Shown here: positions 9,134 to 17,508 of the stretch, piece by piece | How the letters are laid out: each line of letters begins with the position of its first letter | Position numbering within the stretch: position 1 is the stretch's first letter | From: Alistipes sp. | GTDB taxonomy: Bacteria > Bacteroidota > Bacteroidia > Bacteroidales > Rikenellaceae | NCBI GenBank assembly: GCA_017630455.1 | Contig: JAGBVG010000048.1 | Location: 1-64,000, forward strand | Length of the DNA stretch: 64,000 nucleotides | Reading direction: 5' to 3' | Program-made: the position numbers and the translations under genes | The notes under the pieces: generated by a model | Told to the model about the DNA's origin: nothing | Databases searched by the model: none | The model's input: only the letters and a program-made list of their open reading frames with translations

Positions 9134-12100
9134 CTATCGTTTCATAAAATAGTTAACGGCATTTGCGAAGATATCCTGAATCTTCTCGCCGTGAATATTC
9201 TTCATAAGGTCACGCTCGTAACGCTCAGTGTGGCCCATCTTACCGAGAATCTGACCCGATGGATCGATGATACCCTCGATAGCGAAGCTTGAGCCGTTAG
9301 GGTTATATGGAGCGTCGGTTGTAGGGCGACCCTCAGCATCGACATACTGGAACGCCACCTGACCATTGCGGAACAACTCCTCTGCCAACTCATCCGATAC
9401 CACGAACTTACCCTCGCCGTGGCTCACAGCAATAGAGTGAAGATCACCCACCTGGAACGAACGCAACCAAGGTGATGCCACAGTACCCACGCGAGTAGAG
9501 ACAATCTGCGAGATATGGCGGTTGATATCGTTGCGGAAGAGGGTTGGTGATGCCTTAGTGACCATACCCAAGCGGCCGTATGGCAACAAGCCCGACTTAA
9601 CGAGAGCCTGGAAGCCGTTACAGATACCGAGCATCAAGCCGCCACGATCCAAAAGTGCGTGGATAGCATCTGCCACATCCTTATTATTAAGAACATTTGC
9701 AATGAACTTACCGCTACCATCAGGCTCGTCACCCGCAGAGAAACCACCTGCCAAAGCCATAATATGGCACTTAGCAATCTGCTCGGTCATCTCCTTGATA
9801 GATGCGATGACATCCTCGCCAGTGAGGTTTTTGAATACACCGAGCGTTACCTCTGCACCAGCACGCTCAAAGGCACGTGCAGTGTCGTAGTCGCAGTTAG
9901 TACCTGGGAATACAGGGATATATACCTTAACCTTATCGACCTTCTCGCCTGTGTACTCCTTCATATGGATCTTACCATCGCTCACACGTGTAGGCTCGCC
10001 ACTCTTACCACGGTCGGCATATACGGTTGTATACTTCTCGGTATTAGCCTCCAGCAACTCCTCCAAAGGAAGACGAGTGCCATTTACGAAGATAGCCTCC
10101 TTAGCCAAAGTGTTACCTATATACTCGGCAGATGGGTGGTTGAGTGTGCGTCGTGACTCCACAACAATAGAGCCATACGAGTAGTTGTACAACATCTGCT
10201 CGTCGCACTCCAACTCAGCACCAATCTTATTACCGAACGACATCTTAGCCACAGCCTCGGCAACACCACCAAAGCCTACAGCCCACGCCGACACAATATC
10301 GCCCTGAGCAATCTTCTCGCTCACGAAGTCGAAGTTAGCCTTCAACTGGTCGGTATCTGGCATATAGTTATCCTTAGCCGTGTGGCGGATTACATATATC
10401 TTATGTCCACCCTCCTTGAACTCTGGGCTGATGACGTTACGCGCATCAACAGTAGTGATACCGAAAGCCATAAGCATTGGAGGGACGTTGATATCGCGGA
10501 ATGTACCGCTCATAGAGTCCTTACCACCGATAGATGGCAAGCCGAGCTCCACCTGCATCTTCAACGCGCCGAGCAACGCCGCAAGAGGCTTACCCCACGA
10601 CTTGTCGTCGGTCATACGCTCGAAATACTCCTGGTATGAGAAGCGCATATCGTTGTAACGAGCACCCGCAGCAACAACCTTAGCACAAGCATCCACAACG
10701 GCGTATGCAGCACCGTGGTATGGACTCCACTTTGCGATGTATGGATTGTAGCCGTAGGCCATAATGCTGGCAGTATTTGTGAAGCCACCACCCACAGGGA
10801 GCTTCTGCACCGATACCTGAGTCTCGGTACACTGTGTCTTACCACCATAAGGCATCAACACTGTCGATGCGCCGATGGTAGAGTCGAACATCTCGATAAG
10901 GCCCTTCTGCGATACTACGTTATCATCCGAAAGGTTTGTCTTCATACGCTTGGTAGTTGTAGCACCCTCAATCTTACGCTCGAAAGGATTTACATTCTCA
11001 ACACCGCCCAAGCGCACCTTTGTGTAGTGCTTAGCACCTGCCGAGTCGATGAAGTCGCGCGAAAGGTCTACAACAACCTTATCGCCCCAATACATACGCA
11101 TACGGCGAGTGTCTGTAACATCGGCAACGTATGTAACCTCCACATTCTCCTCGTGGCAGAGAGCCATAAACTGCTCCATATCCTTTCGCTCGATAACTAC
11201 CGACATACGCTCCTGCGACTCGCTGATGGCAAGCTCCGAGAAGTTCAAGCCCTTATATTTTGTAGGTACGCGATCGAGGTAGATATCCAGACCATCGGTC
11301 AACTCACCAATTGCCACGCTAACACCACCGGCACCGAAGTCGTTAGATTTCTTAATAAGGCGTGTTACATCACCACGACGGAACAATCGTGCCAATTTAC
11401 GTTCCTCTGGTGCATTACCCTTCTGCACCTCCGAGCTACACTCCTCCAACGAACTGAGGGTATGCTCCTTAGATGAACCTGTAGCACCACCAACGCCATC
11501 ACGACCAGTGCGACCACCGAGCAACAATACAACATCGCCCGCAGCAGGAGACTCACGGCGAACGTTCTCGGCCTTCACAGCACCTACAACAGCACCTACC
11601 TCCAAACGCTTAGCGACATAATCTGGGTGATAAACCTCGCGAACGTGGGTTGTAGCAAGACCAATCTGGTTACCATAGCTTGAGTAACCTGCAGCAGCCT
11701 TGGTAGAGATGATACGCTGTGGGAGCTTACCCGCCATAGTCTCCGATACTGGCTTGTAGATATCGCCAGCACCTGTTACGCGCATAGCCTGGTAAACGTA
11801 GCTACGGCCTGACAATGGGTCACGAATAGCGCCGCCAAGACAGGTTGATGCGCCGCCGAATGGCTCAATCTCTGTTGGGTGGTTATGGGTCTCATTCTTG
11901 AACTGCAACAACCACTTCTCCATAACGCCATCCACGTCGACATTCACAAAGATAGAGCAAGCGTTATTCTCCTCGCTCTGCTCCATATCGTCGAGTTTAC
12001 CCATCTTCTTGAGGTAGCGAGCACCAATAGTAGCAAGCTCCATCAAGCAGAGGCTCTTCTCCTCACGACCAAGCTCCGCGCGAATCTTGCGCATCAAATC

Positions 12101-12841
12101 CAAAGACTCCTCGAACTCCGCCTTCATAAACGAGTCGTCGAGGGTAATCTCCTCAATCTCGGTGGTAAATGTGGTGTGGCGACAGTGGTCACTCCAGTAT
12201 GTATCTAGGATACGAAGCTCCGTTTCGATAGGATCGCGACCCTCCTCACGGAAGTAGCGAACTACCTCGCGAAGGTCATCGGCATTCATAGCCAAGCCAT
12301 TCTCCTTGCAGTATGGAGCCAAATCCTCCTCCTTCATCTCGCGGAAGCCCTCCAAAACAGCTACAGGCTTCACATCTGCGCTCTCATTATCCGACAACAC
12401 CTCGAGGTTCTTCTTGCGTGACTCTACGGCGTTGATAAGATACTTCTCGATGCGAGCCATATCCTCCGCAGTGACGCTCTTATCGAAGATATAGAGGCGT
12501 GATGACTTAATCTTAACCTCGGCATTAGGCTCGATGAGGTGTACACAATCTACAGCCGAAGCAGCACGCTGGTCGAACTGACCAGGCAAGAACTCAACGG
12601 CGAGGAAAGGCATACCCTCCATATCGCACTCATCGGTAACCGAGTCGGTAACAACCTCACCAAAAACCGAGTAGCGGCTCTTCTCCAACAACTCATCAGA
12701 GAAGCCAAAGAGGTCGTAAACATTTACAAAGCGAAGATGCTCGATACTTAGACCCAAGTTGGTATTCAACTCCTTGCGAAGCGTATCGGCCTCCACCTCG
12801 AATCGAGCGTATTTCTCGACATATATGCGGCGATTCTTCAT
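9134..12841 (-). CDS. purL: Phosphoribosylformylglycinamidine synthase, single-chain large form
   Basis: This enzyme converts FGAR to FGAM using glutamine and ATP. At 1235 aa it is the single-polypeptide form, so separate purS and purQ genes are not needed. In order: an N-terminal domain, a linker, two tandem PurM-like halves (the FKNETHNHPTEIEPFGG substrate/ATP site at about residue 315), and a C-terminal class I glutaminase. The glutaminase nucleophile is in GICNGFQALVKSGLLPYG, with a catalytic His in SHGEGKF. It follows purE at 36 nt and precedes purC at 3 nt. The start is the ATG at 12841. Confidence 0.97.
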   Translation of the reverse strand: MKNRRIYVEKYARFEVEADTLRKELNTNLGLSIEHLRFVNVYDLFGFSDELLEKSRYSVFGEVVTDSVTDECDMEGMPFLAVEFLPGQFDQRAASAVDCVHLIEPNAEVKIKSSRLYIFDKSVTAEDMARIEKYLINAVESRKKNLEVLSDNESADVKPVAVLEGFREMKEEDLAPYCKENGLAMNADDLREVVRYFREEGRDPIETELRILDTYWSDHCRHTTFTTEIEEITLDDSFMKAEFEESLDLMRKIRAELGREEKSLCLMELATIGARYLKKMGKLDDMEQSEENNACSIFVNVDVDGVMEKWLLQFKNETHNHPTEIEPFGGASTCLGGAIRDPLSGRSYVYQAMRVTGAGDIYKPVSETMAGKLPQRIISTKAAAGYSSYGNQIGLATTHVREVYHPDYVAKRLEVGAVVGAVKAENVRRESPAAGDVVLLLGGRTGRDGVGGATGSSKEHTLSSLEECSSEVQKGNAPEERKLARLFRRGDVTRLIKKSNDFGAGGVSVAIGELTDGLDIYLDRVPTKYKGLNFSELAISESQERMSVVIERKDMEQFMALCHEENVEVTYVADVTDTRRMRMYWGDKVVVDLSRDFIDSAGAKHYTKVRLGGVENVNPFERKIEGATTTKRMKTNLSDDNVVSQKGLIEMFDSTIGASTVLMPYGGKTQCTETQVSVQKLPVGGGFTNTASIMAYGYNPYIAKWSPYHGAAYAVVDACAKVVAAGARYNDMRFSYQEYFERMTDDKSWGKPLAALLGALKMQVELGLPSIGGKDSMSGTFRDINVPPMLMAFGITTVDARNVISPEFKEGGHKIYVIRHTAKDNYMPDTDQLKANFDFVSEKIAQGDIVSAWAVGFGGVAEAVAKMSFGNKIGAELECDEQMLYNYSYGSIVVESRRTLNHPSAEYIGNTLAKEAIFVNGTRLPLEELLEANTEKYTTVYADRGKSGEPTRVSDGKIHMKEYTGEKVDKVKVYIPVFPGTNCDYDTARAFERAGAEVTLGVFKNLTGEDVIASIKEMTEQIAKCHIMALAGGFSAGDEPDGSGKFIANVLNNKDVADAIHALLDRGGLMLGICNGFQALVKSGLLPYGRLGMVTKASPTLFRNDINRHISQIVSTRVGTVASPWLRSFQVGDLHSIAVSHGEGKFVVSDELAEELFRNGQVAFQYVDAEGRPTTDAPYNPNGSSFAIEGIIDPSGQILGKMGHTERYERDLMKNIHGEKIQDIFANAVNYFMKR

Positions 12842-12877
12842 AATCGTTTGTTTTTCTATGTTTGTAGGTTAGGGGAA

Positions 12878-13345
12878 TTACAACTCTGCTGCGAGAACCT
12901 TCTCGGTCTGCGCCTTGCGGAAGGCGATAAGACGCTCCTCGAGAGCCTTATCGGTAAGGGCAAAGATTGATGCTGCGATAAGCGCTGCGTTCTTTGCGCC
13001 GTTGATAGCAGTTGTAGAAACTGGAATACCGCCAGGCATCTGAACAATTGAGAGCAAAGAGTCCATACCTCCGAGGGCCGAAGTCTTGATAGGTACACCG
13101 ATAACAGGAACTGTTGTGAGGGCTGCGGTAACACCTGCTACGTGTGCTGCACCACCTGCACCCGCGATAATAGCACCGATACCACGCTCACGAGCCGACT
13201 CGGCATACTCAACCATAAGGTGAGGTGTGCGGTGAGCAGAGATAACGCGCTTCTCATACTCGATACCCAACTCCTCCAAAGTCTCGACTGCGGCCTTCAT
13301 AACATCCCAGTCGCTGGTAGAACCCATAATAACTGCTACTTTCAT
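12878..13345 (-). CDS. purE: N5-carboxyaminoimidazole ribonucleotide mutase
   Basis: PurE produces CAIR. The 155-aa protein shows the family start [14 protein letters not shown], the SAHRTPHLM motif with its catalytic His, and the [11 protein letters not shown] loop. It is the first large gene of the operon. A purK (N5-CAIR synthetase) partner is not in the cluster. It either lies elsewhere or this PurE uses AIR plus CO2 directly as class II enzymes do; I cannot decide this by eye. Upstream is a hairpin (13396-13426) and a small leaderless ORF that may share its promoter. Confidence 0.96.
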   Translation of the reverse strand: MKVAVIMGSTSDWDVMKAAVETLEELGIEYEKRVISAHRTPHLMVEYAESARERGIGAIIAGAGGAAHVAGVTAALTTVPVIGVPIKTSALGGMDSLLSIVQMPGGIPVSTTAINGAKNAALIAASIFALTDKALEERLIAFRKAQTEKVLAAEL

Positions 13346-13395
13346 AATTTTGATCTGTTTAAATTATATTATTTCTCTAATTTATTTCAAAGCAA

Positions 13396-13426
13396 AGACC
13401 GCCAACACCCTAAGTATCAGCGGTCT
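13396..13426 (-). terminator. Hairpin between the leader ORF and purE (possible attenuator)
   Basis: AGACCGC (13396-13402) pairs with GCGGTCT (13420-13426) around a 17-nt loop. Read on the minus strand the stem is followed by TTGCTTTG, a weak U-rich tract. It stands 51 nt upstream of the purE start and just after the small ORF, so it may end a short leader transcript or attenuate the pur operon. Confidence 0.5.
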
Positions 13427-13431
13427 ATCCA

Positions 13432-13584
13432 TTATATTCCCGTATTTTTATTGCACTCTGCACCCTTGCTATAGATGCCAGCCGTCCCACGCTCCTCGGT
13501 CGCATAATGCGCAAGCCTCGGATTTCGCTCCAACGTCTCCACGTTAAGCACTTTCAAGCGGGGATTAGCAATACTATAATTCAT
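13432..13584 (-). CDS. Small leaderless ORF upstream of the purine operon
   Basis: From the ATG at 13584 the frame encodes 50 residues starting MNYSIANPRLKVLNVETLER. I do not recognise the family. The chosen start lies only 4 nt after the promoter -7 box TATCTTTG (minus strand, 13589-13596), so the mRNA would begin at or almost at the start codon. Longer upstream starts would lie inside or before the promoter. It is charged, has no signal peptide, and is followed by the hairpin at 13396-13426 and then purE. It could be an independent small protein, a leader peptide for the pur operon, or a chance frame in a long 5' UTR. Confidence 0.45.
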   Translation of the reverse strand: MNYSIANPRLKVLNVETLERNPRLAHYATEERGTAGIYSKGAECNKNTGI

Positions 13585-13588
13585 ACGA

Positions 13589-13596
13589 CAAAGATA
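13589..13596 (-). promoter_or_regulatory. Promoter -7 box upstream of the leader ORF and pur operon
   Basis: The minus-strand sequence TATCTTTG matches the Bacteroidetes -7 consensus TAnnTTTG. A TTTG lies further upstream, but at 27 nt instead of the usual 19-21. It is the only good -7 box I find ahead of purE. Confidence 0.6.
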
Positions 13597-13665
13597 GTAT
13601 TTATTTCCCGATTTTAAAAGTGTCAAACGCTCTTTTTTTCAACTTTTTTTAAACATTCTCGACGA

Positions 13666-14259
13666 TTATTTATCCTCACTCTCCGTGCCACCACCCTTTC
13701 GCACCTCACGCATCCATCTTATATAACCCACAACAGCAAGGACGCAGTAGACCAAATAGAGGCAACCCGTAATGGGAATACCCTTGTAGAAGTATAGTCC
13801 GACACTTATCGCATCCACAACCAACCACACCAGCCACTGCTCAACGAGTTTGCGCGACAACATCCACATCGCAACGATACTCAACGCCGTAGAGATCGAA
13901 TCGAAGAGTGGAACTTGGCTATCAGTAAACTCCGTAAGCAAGAAATAGAGCGCAATATTTAGCATAACGTATACCAAAACCAGCGGTAACACCCAGCCTA
14001 TGGGCGTATGTGTGATAGCCATCTCCTTTTTCGCAGAACTACCACGCCTCCAGACACATAAACCATATATACCCGCAAGCACATAATAGAGTTGCATCGC
14101 AGCATCGGCATAGATGCCCGACTGGAGATATAGCACACCGTGAACCATCGGCATCAAAGCACCGACAACCCACAACCATATATTAGCCTTATACTCCAAC
14201 CATAGGTACAAAAATCCCAACGTAGTTCCTACGATTTGCAAAACAAGAGACCAATCCAT
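13666..14259 (-). CDS. pnuT: PnuC-family transporter, probably thiamine (PnuT)
   Basis: This is a 197-aa integral membrane protein with about seven hydrophobic helices and the Trp/Tyr-rich features of the PnuC family (YLWLEYKANIWLWVVGALMP, then QLYYVLAGIYGLCVW). PnuC proteins carry nicotinamide riboside, and PnuT relatives carry thiamine. Its position 26 nt behind a TPP-riboswitch-controlled outer-membrane receptor makes thiamine or a precursor the likely substrate; that is inference from context. The ATG at 14259 is preferred over a GTG one codon earlier. Bacteroides clusters often add a thiamine pyrophosphokinase gene; none is present here. Confidence 0.85.
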   Translation of the reverse strand: MDWSLVLQIVGTTLGFLYLWLEYKANIWLWVVGALMPMVHGVLYLQSGIYADAAMQLYYVLAGIYGLCVWRRGSSAKKEMAITHTPIGWVLPLVLVYVMLNIALYFLLTEFTDSQVPLFDSISTALSIVAMWMLSRKLVEQWLVWLVVDAISVGLYFYKGIPITGCLYLVYCVLAVVGYIRWMREVRKGGGTESEDK

Positions 14260-14285
14260 CACGCTCTACTTTTTTTTATAATTTG

Positions 14286-16526
14286 TTAAAAATTTACAGT
14301 TACATTGGCAAGCACATTAATAGGCGCTTGAGGAAAGTAAAACGCCTCGTCATAGCGCACACCATCCCACATATACGAGTAGCCATAACCATTTGACTCA
14401 TACAATGTTGAGAAAAGGTTATTCACTGCCACACCAAAGCGCACCGAGCGACCATCGCCCATATCGAACAGATAACCCAAATCGAGATTAGTCACACAGT
14501 AGGCATCGAGCGACAAAGCCTCTATTTCATTATTCGTAAAATACTGTTTTCCAACATACTGCGTATTCCACATCAGGCTAAAACGCTTAACGTGAAAATC
14601 CGCCAAGACTGAGCCTATAACAGATGGTGAATAAGAGATAGTCATATCGCCGAGATTTTGACCATAAGTTGGACTATCTCGCAACTCATCAACATAATCC
14701 TCAATACGGTTCTGCGAGAGGGTGACATTACCAGACAAAGTGAGCCATTTTGCAGTTTTCCACGACGCCATAAGCTCCACGCCACGACGATAGCTCTTAT
14801 CCACATTTACATTGAGTGCATCATCGCCATCGTTGACCATACCCGTTGCCACCAACTGATTGTGATAGAGCATATAATACAGGTTTACCCCAAGCGTTAG
14901 TCGAGGTGAGATATAGGTGTATCCCAACTCAAAATCTACGAGTCGCTCAGGCTCGGGATATCTATCATCAGCAGCAAACATATATCTATCCGTGAAGTCT
15001 GATCGTGTAGGCTCGCGGTGCGCCACAGCCACCGACGCGAAGAGGTTGTGATTGTGGTGAATATAGCTAACTCCCACTCGCGGATTGAAGAAGTTGTACT
15101 GCTTATCGACATCTATAGGCTGCATCGCCACAGAGCCATCATCACCCCACACAGCATTGTCATTCACGCCCCACGCGTGATATCCAACATAGCGATACTG
15201 CAGATCACCAAAGAGGTGTAACTCGTTATCCCCAAAACCCCTAAGCAGAGTCCAATCGGCACGCGCAAAGAGGTTACCATCCCACTTCACAACATCGTTG
15301 TCGTACCACTTACCGCCGATATCCTCAACGCCATCTACCCACGAGATCGTTCCCCAATGCGGAGAGTTGTAATAGCTCATCGAGCCACCAAACGTGAGAT
15401 CGAGATTGCGTGTACGGTAGTTTGCCGCGATGTTAGCTCCGCCGAGGTGGTTATCCATCAGCTTATGACGAATAAGATCTGCTTCGCCACCCCTACCGAG
15501 ATTGAGATACTCCGCCAGATCGGCATCATCGCGATACTGATTGTAAAAACCATAACCGTAGGTATAGAAGAGCGTAGAGTTGAGACTCCAGCTATGATTG
15601 AAGGTATGGTTTATCACAAGTTGGTTATTGATTTGAAGGTAGTTATCCGTCTGATCGTCATAATAATCGACGTGCGTACCATCCTCCAAGACATAAGGAC
15701 CATCGGAGGTTTCATACTCTCCAGAGTTGTGGTATCGGCGACCATAACGCTCCATATCGGCGCGCGACACACCATTATAGGTGAGATAGGTCTTTGCCGT
15801 GCCACCAAACGAGAGCAGCTTCACCTTGGTGCTCGAGCCATAATAACCCACCTGTGCCATATAACTCTTCAGATTCGTTGAGCCTCGCTCGATGTAACCA
15901 TCCGATCCGATATGCGACAAACGGGCATCTACAACCCAGTGGTCGCGCATAAGACCCGATGAGAGGTGTAGTGACTGCTTATTGGTGTTATACGAGCCAT
16001 ACGACAACGATGCCGAGCCACCAAAATCGGGCGAGAGAGCATCGGTAGTCATAGCCACCGAGCCACCAAAAGCTCCCGAACCATTGGTTGAGACACCTGC
16101 ACCACGCTGCACCTGAACACTGCCTACTGAGGAGATAAGATCTGGAGTATCGTACCAATACATAGAGTGCGAATCGGGATTGTTCATCGCCACGCCATTT
16201 ATCGTGACGTTGATACGCGTAGCATCCGTACCACGCAGGCGAATCGACGTTGCACCGATACCGATACCCGTCTCATTGGTAGCCAACATAGATGGCGTAA
16301 GTGCGAGAGCCGAGGGTAGGTCCGTGCCATAACCCGAGCGCACTATCTCGCTTTTGTCGAGGTTATCCTGAGCCACGGGCGTGGTACGCTTGGCATAGGT
16401 TGTAATAACCTCCACGGTCTCCACCTCGTAGACCTTCGTCGTATCCAACTTGGGATAGAAATCCTGTGCCGCAACATTGACACACACGATGAGCATAGAT
16501 GCCCAAAAAGAAAAAATCCTTTTCAT
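14286..16526 (-). CDS. TonB-dependent outer-membrane receptor under TPP-riboswitch control
   Basis: From the ATG at 16526 this encodes 746 aa: a signal peptide (MKRIFSFW to VNVAAQ), a plug domain with SIRLRGTDATRINVTINGV, then a long Tyr/Asn/Asp-rich beta-barrel ending in VTVNF with the terminal Phe expected for BAM-dependent insertion. There is no CarboxypepD_reg-like extension, so it is a classical TonB receptor and not a SusC. The upstream TPP riboswitch and downstream PnuT-like gene indicate uptake of thiamine or a thiamine precursor. An in-frame GTG at 16625 would extend the protein through the riboswitch and is rejected as a start. Confidence 0.93.
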   Translation of the reverse strand: MKRIFSFWASMLIVCVNVAAQDFYPKLDTTKVYEVETVEVITTYAKRTTPVAQDNLDKSEIVRSGYGTDLPSALALTPSMLATNETGIGIGATSIRLRGTDATRINVTINGVAMNNPDSHSMYWYDTPDLISSVGSVQVQRGAGVSTNGSGAFGGSVAMTTDALSPDFGGSASLSYGSYNTNKQSLHLSSGLMRDHWVVDARLSHIGSDGYIERGSTNLKSYMAQVGYYGSSTKVKLLSFGGTAKTYLTYNGVSRADMERYGRRYHNSGEYETSDGPYVLEDGTHVDYYDDQTDNYLQINNQLVINHTFNHSWSLNSTLFYTYGYGFYNQYRDDADLAEYLNLGRGGEADLIRHKLMDNHLGGANIAANYRTRNLDLTFGGSMSYYNSPHWGTISWVDGVEDIGGKWYDNDVVKWDGNLFARADWTLLRGFGDNELHLFGDLQYRYVGYHAWGVNDNAVWGDDGSVAMQPIDVDKQYNFFNPRVGVSYIHHNHNLFASVAVAHREPTRSDFTDRYMFAADDRYPEPERLVDFELGYTYISPRLTLGVNLYYMLYHNQLVATGMVNDGDDALNVNVDKSYRRGVELMASWKTAKWLTLSGNVTLSQNRIEDYVDELRDSPTYGQNLGDMTISYSPSVIGSVLADFHVKRFSLMWNTQYVGKQYFTNNEIEALSLDAYCVTNLDLGYLFDMGDGRSVRFGVAVNNLFSTLYESNGYGYSYMWDGVRYDEAFYFPQAPINVLANVTVNF

Positions 16527-16561
16527 ACTTTTAAAATTTAAGTTGAAAAGGGGCCTAGTAA

Positions 16562-16642
16562 GATATGTTCCAATCCTGGTCTCGGCATTACCCGTATCCA
16601 GTACAATGGGTATCATCTCAGCCACCCCGCGTTAAACATCCC
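16562..16642 (-). promoter_or_regulatory. TPP riboswitch (THI element)
   Basis: On the minus strand the order GGGGTGGCTGAGATGATACC, then CTGGATACGGGTAATGCCG, then ACCAGG reproduces the conserved TPP-aptamer core. CTGAGA is at 16616-16621, the P4 helix is CTGG/CCAG, and P5 is CGG-GTAATG-CCG. P1 can form between ATGTT near 16633-16638 and AACAT near 16563-16569. It sits 36 nt upstream of the receptor start. In this family TPP binding lowers expression of the downstream uptake genes. No P3a extension is seen. Confidence 0.88.
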
Positions 16643-16690
16643 TGCTGCAGTCAGCAATGCCTCACACTGGATAGCACCCCTTAGTTGGGG

Positions 16691-16721
16691 CAAATATAGT
16701 GAAAATTTCGCAAACGACAAA
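16691..16721 (-). promoter_or_regulatory. Promoter of the thiamine uptake operon
   Basis: On the minus strand TTTG, 19 nt and TATATTTG match the Bacteroidetes promoter consensus. The predicted transcript starts near 16685 and carries the TPP riboswitch in its leader. Confidence 0.7.
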
Positions 16722-16747
16722 ATAGTGGTTTCGCTTATGACATCCTG

Positions 16748-16778
16748 TTTGTTTTTTGCAGAAATTTTCATACCTTTG
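16748..16778 (+). promoter_or_regulatory. Promoter of the rpe operon
   Basis: TTTG, 19 nt and TACCTTTG match the Bacteroidetes sigma consensus. It diverges from the thiamine promoter and leaves a leader of about 70 nt before rpe. Confidence 0.75.
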
Positions 16779-16853
16779 TGAGATAATAACGATGACCACG
16801 ATTTTTGGTCATAAACAACCCATTTCGACATAGATTTTAAAACAAAAAATATT

Positions 16854-17507
16854 ATGAAACGAATCATTGCTCCGTCGGTTCTCTCTGCCGACTTTGGAAA
16901 CCTCAACCGCGATATGGAGATGCTCAATCGCTCGCAGGCTGAGTGGGTACACGTGGATGTTATGGATGGTGTCTTTGTACCAAACATCTCATTCGGTTTC
17001 CCTCTTATGAAGCCACTTCGCAAGGGCACTGAGAAGGTCCTCGACGTGCATCTTATGATTACCGCACCTGAGAAGTATGTAACTCGCTTTGTGGAGGCTG
17101 GCGCCGACTACGTGACATTCCACTACGAGGCTACGGAGAACATTCAGGAGTGTATAGACCTTATCCGCAAGGCTGGCGCAAAGGTGGGTATCTCTATCAA
17201 GCCAGGCACCGAGCCAGAGGTTTTGGATAAGTGGCTCGACCAGCTCGACCTTATCCTCGTTATGAGCGTAGAGCCAGGCTTCGGCGGTCAGAAGTTTATG
17301 CCATCGTCGATTGCTAAGTGTGAGTATCTCACAAAGAAGAAGCAGGAGTTGGGTCTCGAGGATCTTATCATCGAGGTAGATGGTGGTATCTCTGCCGCAA
17401 ACTCACGTCTGCTCTTCGACGCTGGTGCTGAGGCTTTGGTTGCTGGAAGCTCGGTATTTGGTGCTCCAGATCCAGAACAGGCTATTGTAGATATGCTCAA
17501 GTCATAA
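16854..17507 (+). CDS. rpe: Ribulose-phosphate 3-epimerase
   Basis: Rpe interconverts ribulose-5-phosphate and xylulose-5-phosphate in the pentose phosphate pathway. The 217-aa TIM barrel has the family N-terminus IAPSVLSADFGNL, the metal/catalytic segments HVDVMDG and LDVHLMI, VMSVEPGFGGQ, and EVDGGIS with the phosphate-binding end. These carry the His/Asp residues that bind the catalytic metal in the family. It is first in a plus-strand operon; the next gene starts 1 nt after its stop. Confidence 0.97.
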   Translation: MKRIIAPSVLSADFGNLNRDMEMLNRSQAEWVHVDVMDGVFVPNISFGFPLMKPLRKGTEKVLDVHLMITAPEKYVTRFVEAGADYVTFHYEATENIQECIDLIRKAGAKVGISIKPGTEPEVLDKWLDQLDLILVMSVEPGFGGQKFMPSSIAKCEYLTKKKQELGLEDLIIEVDGGISAANSRLLFDAGAEALVAGSSVFGAPDPEQAIVDMLKS

Positions 17508-17508
17508 T

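Noticed and set aside
16527-16625. N-terminal extension of the TonB receptor through a GTG start
   Set aside because: It would translate the TPP aptamer, and the downstream ATG gives a clean signal peptide.
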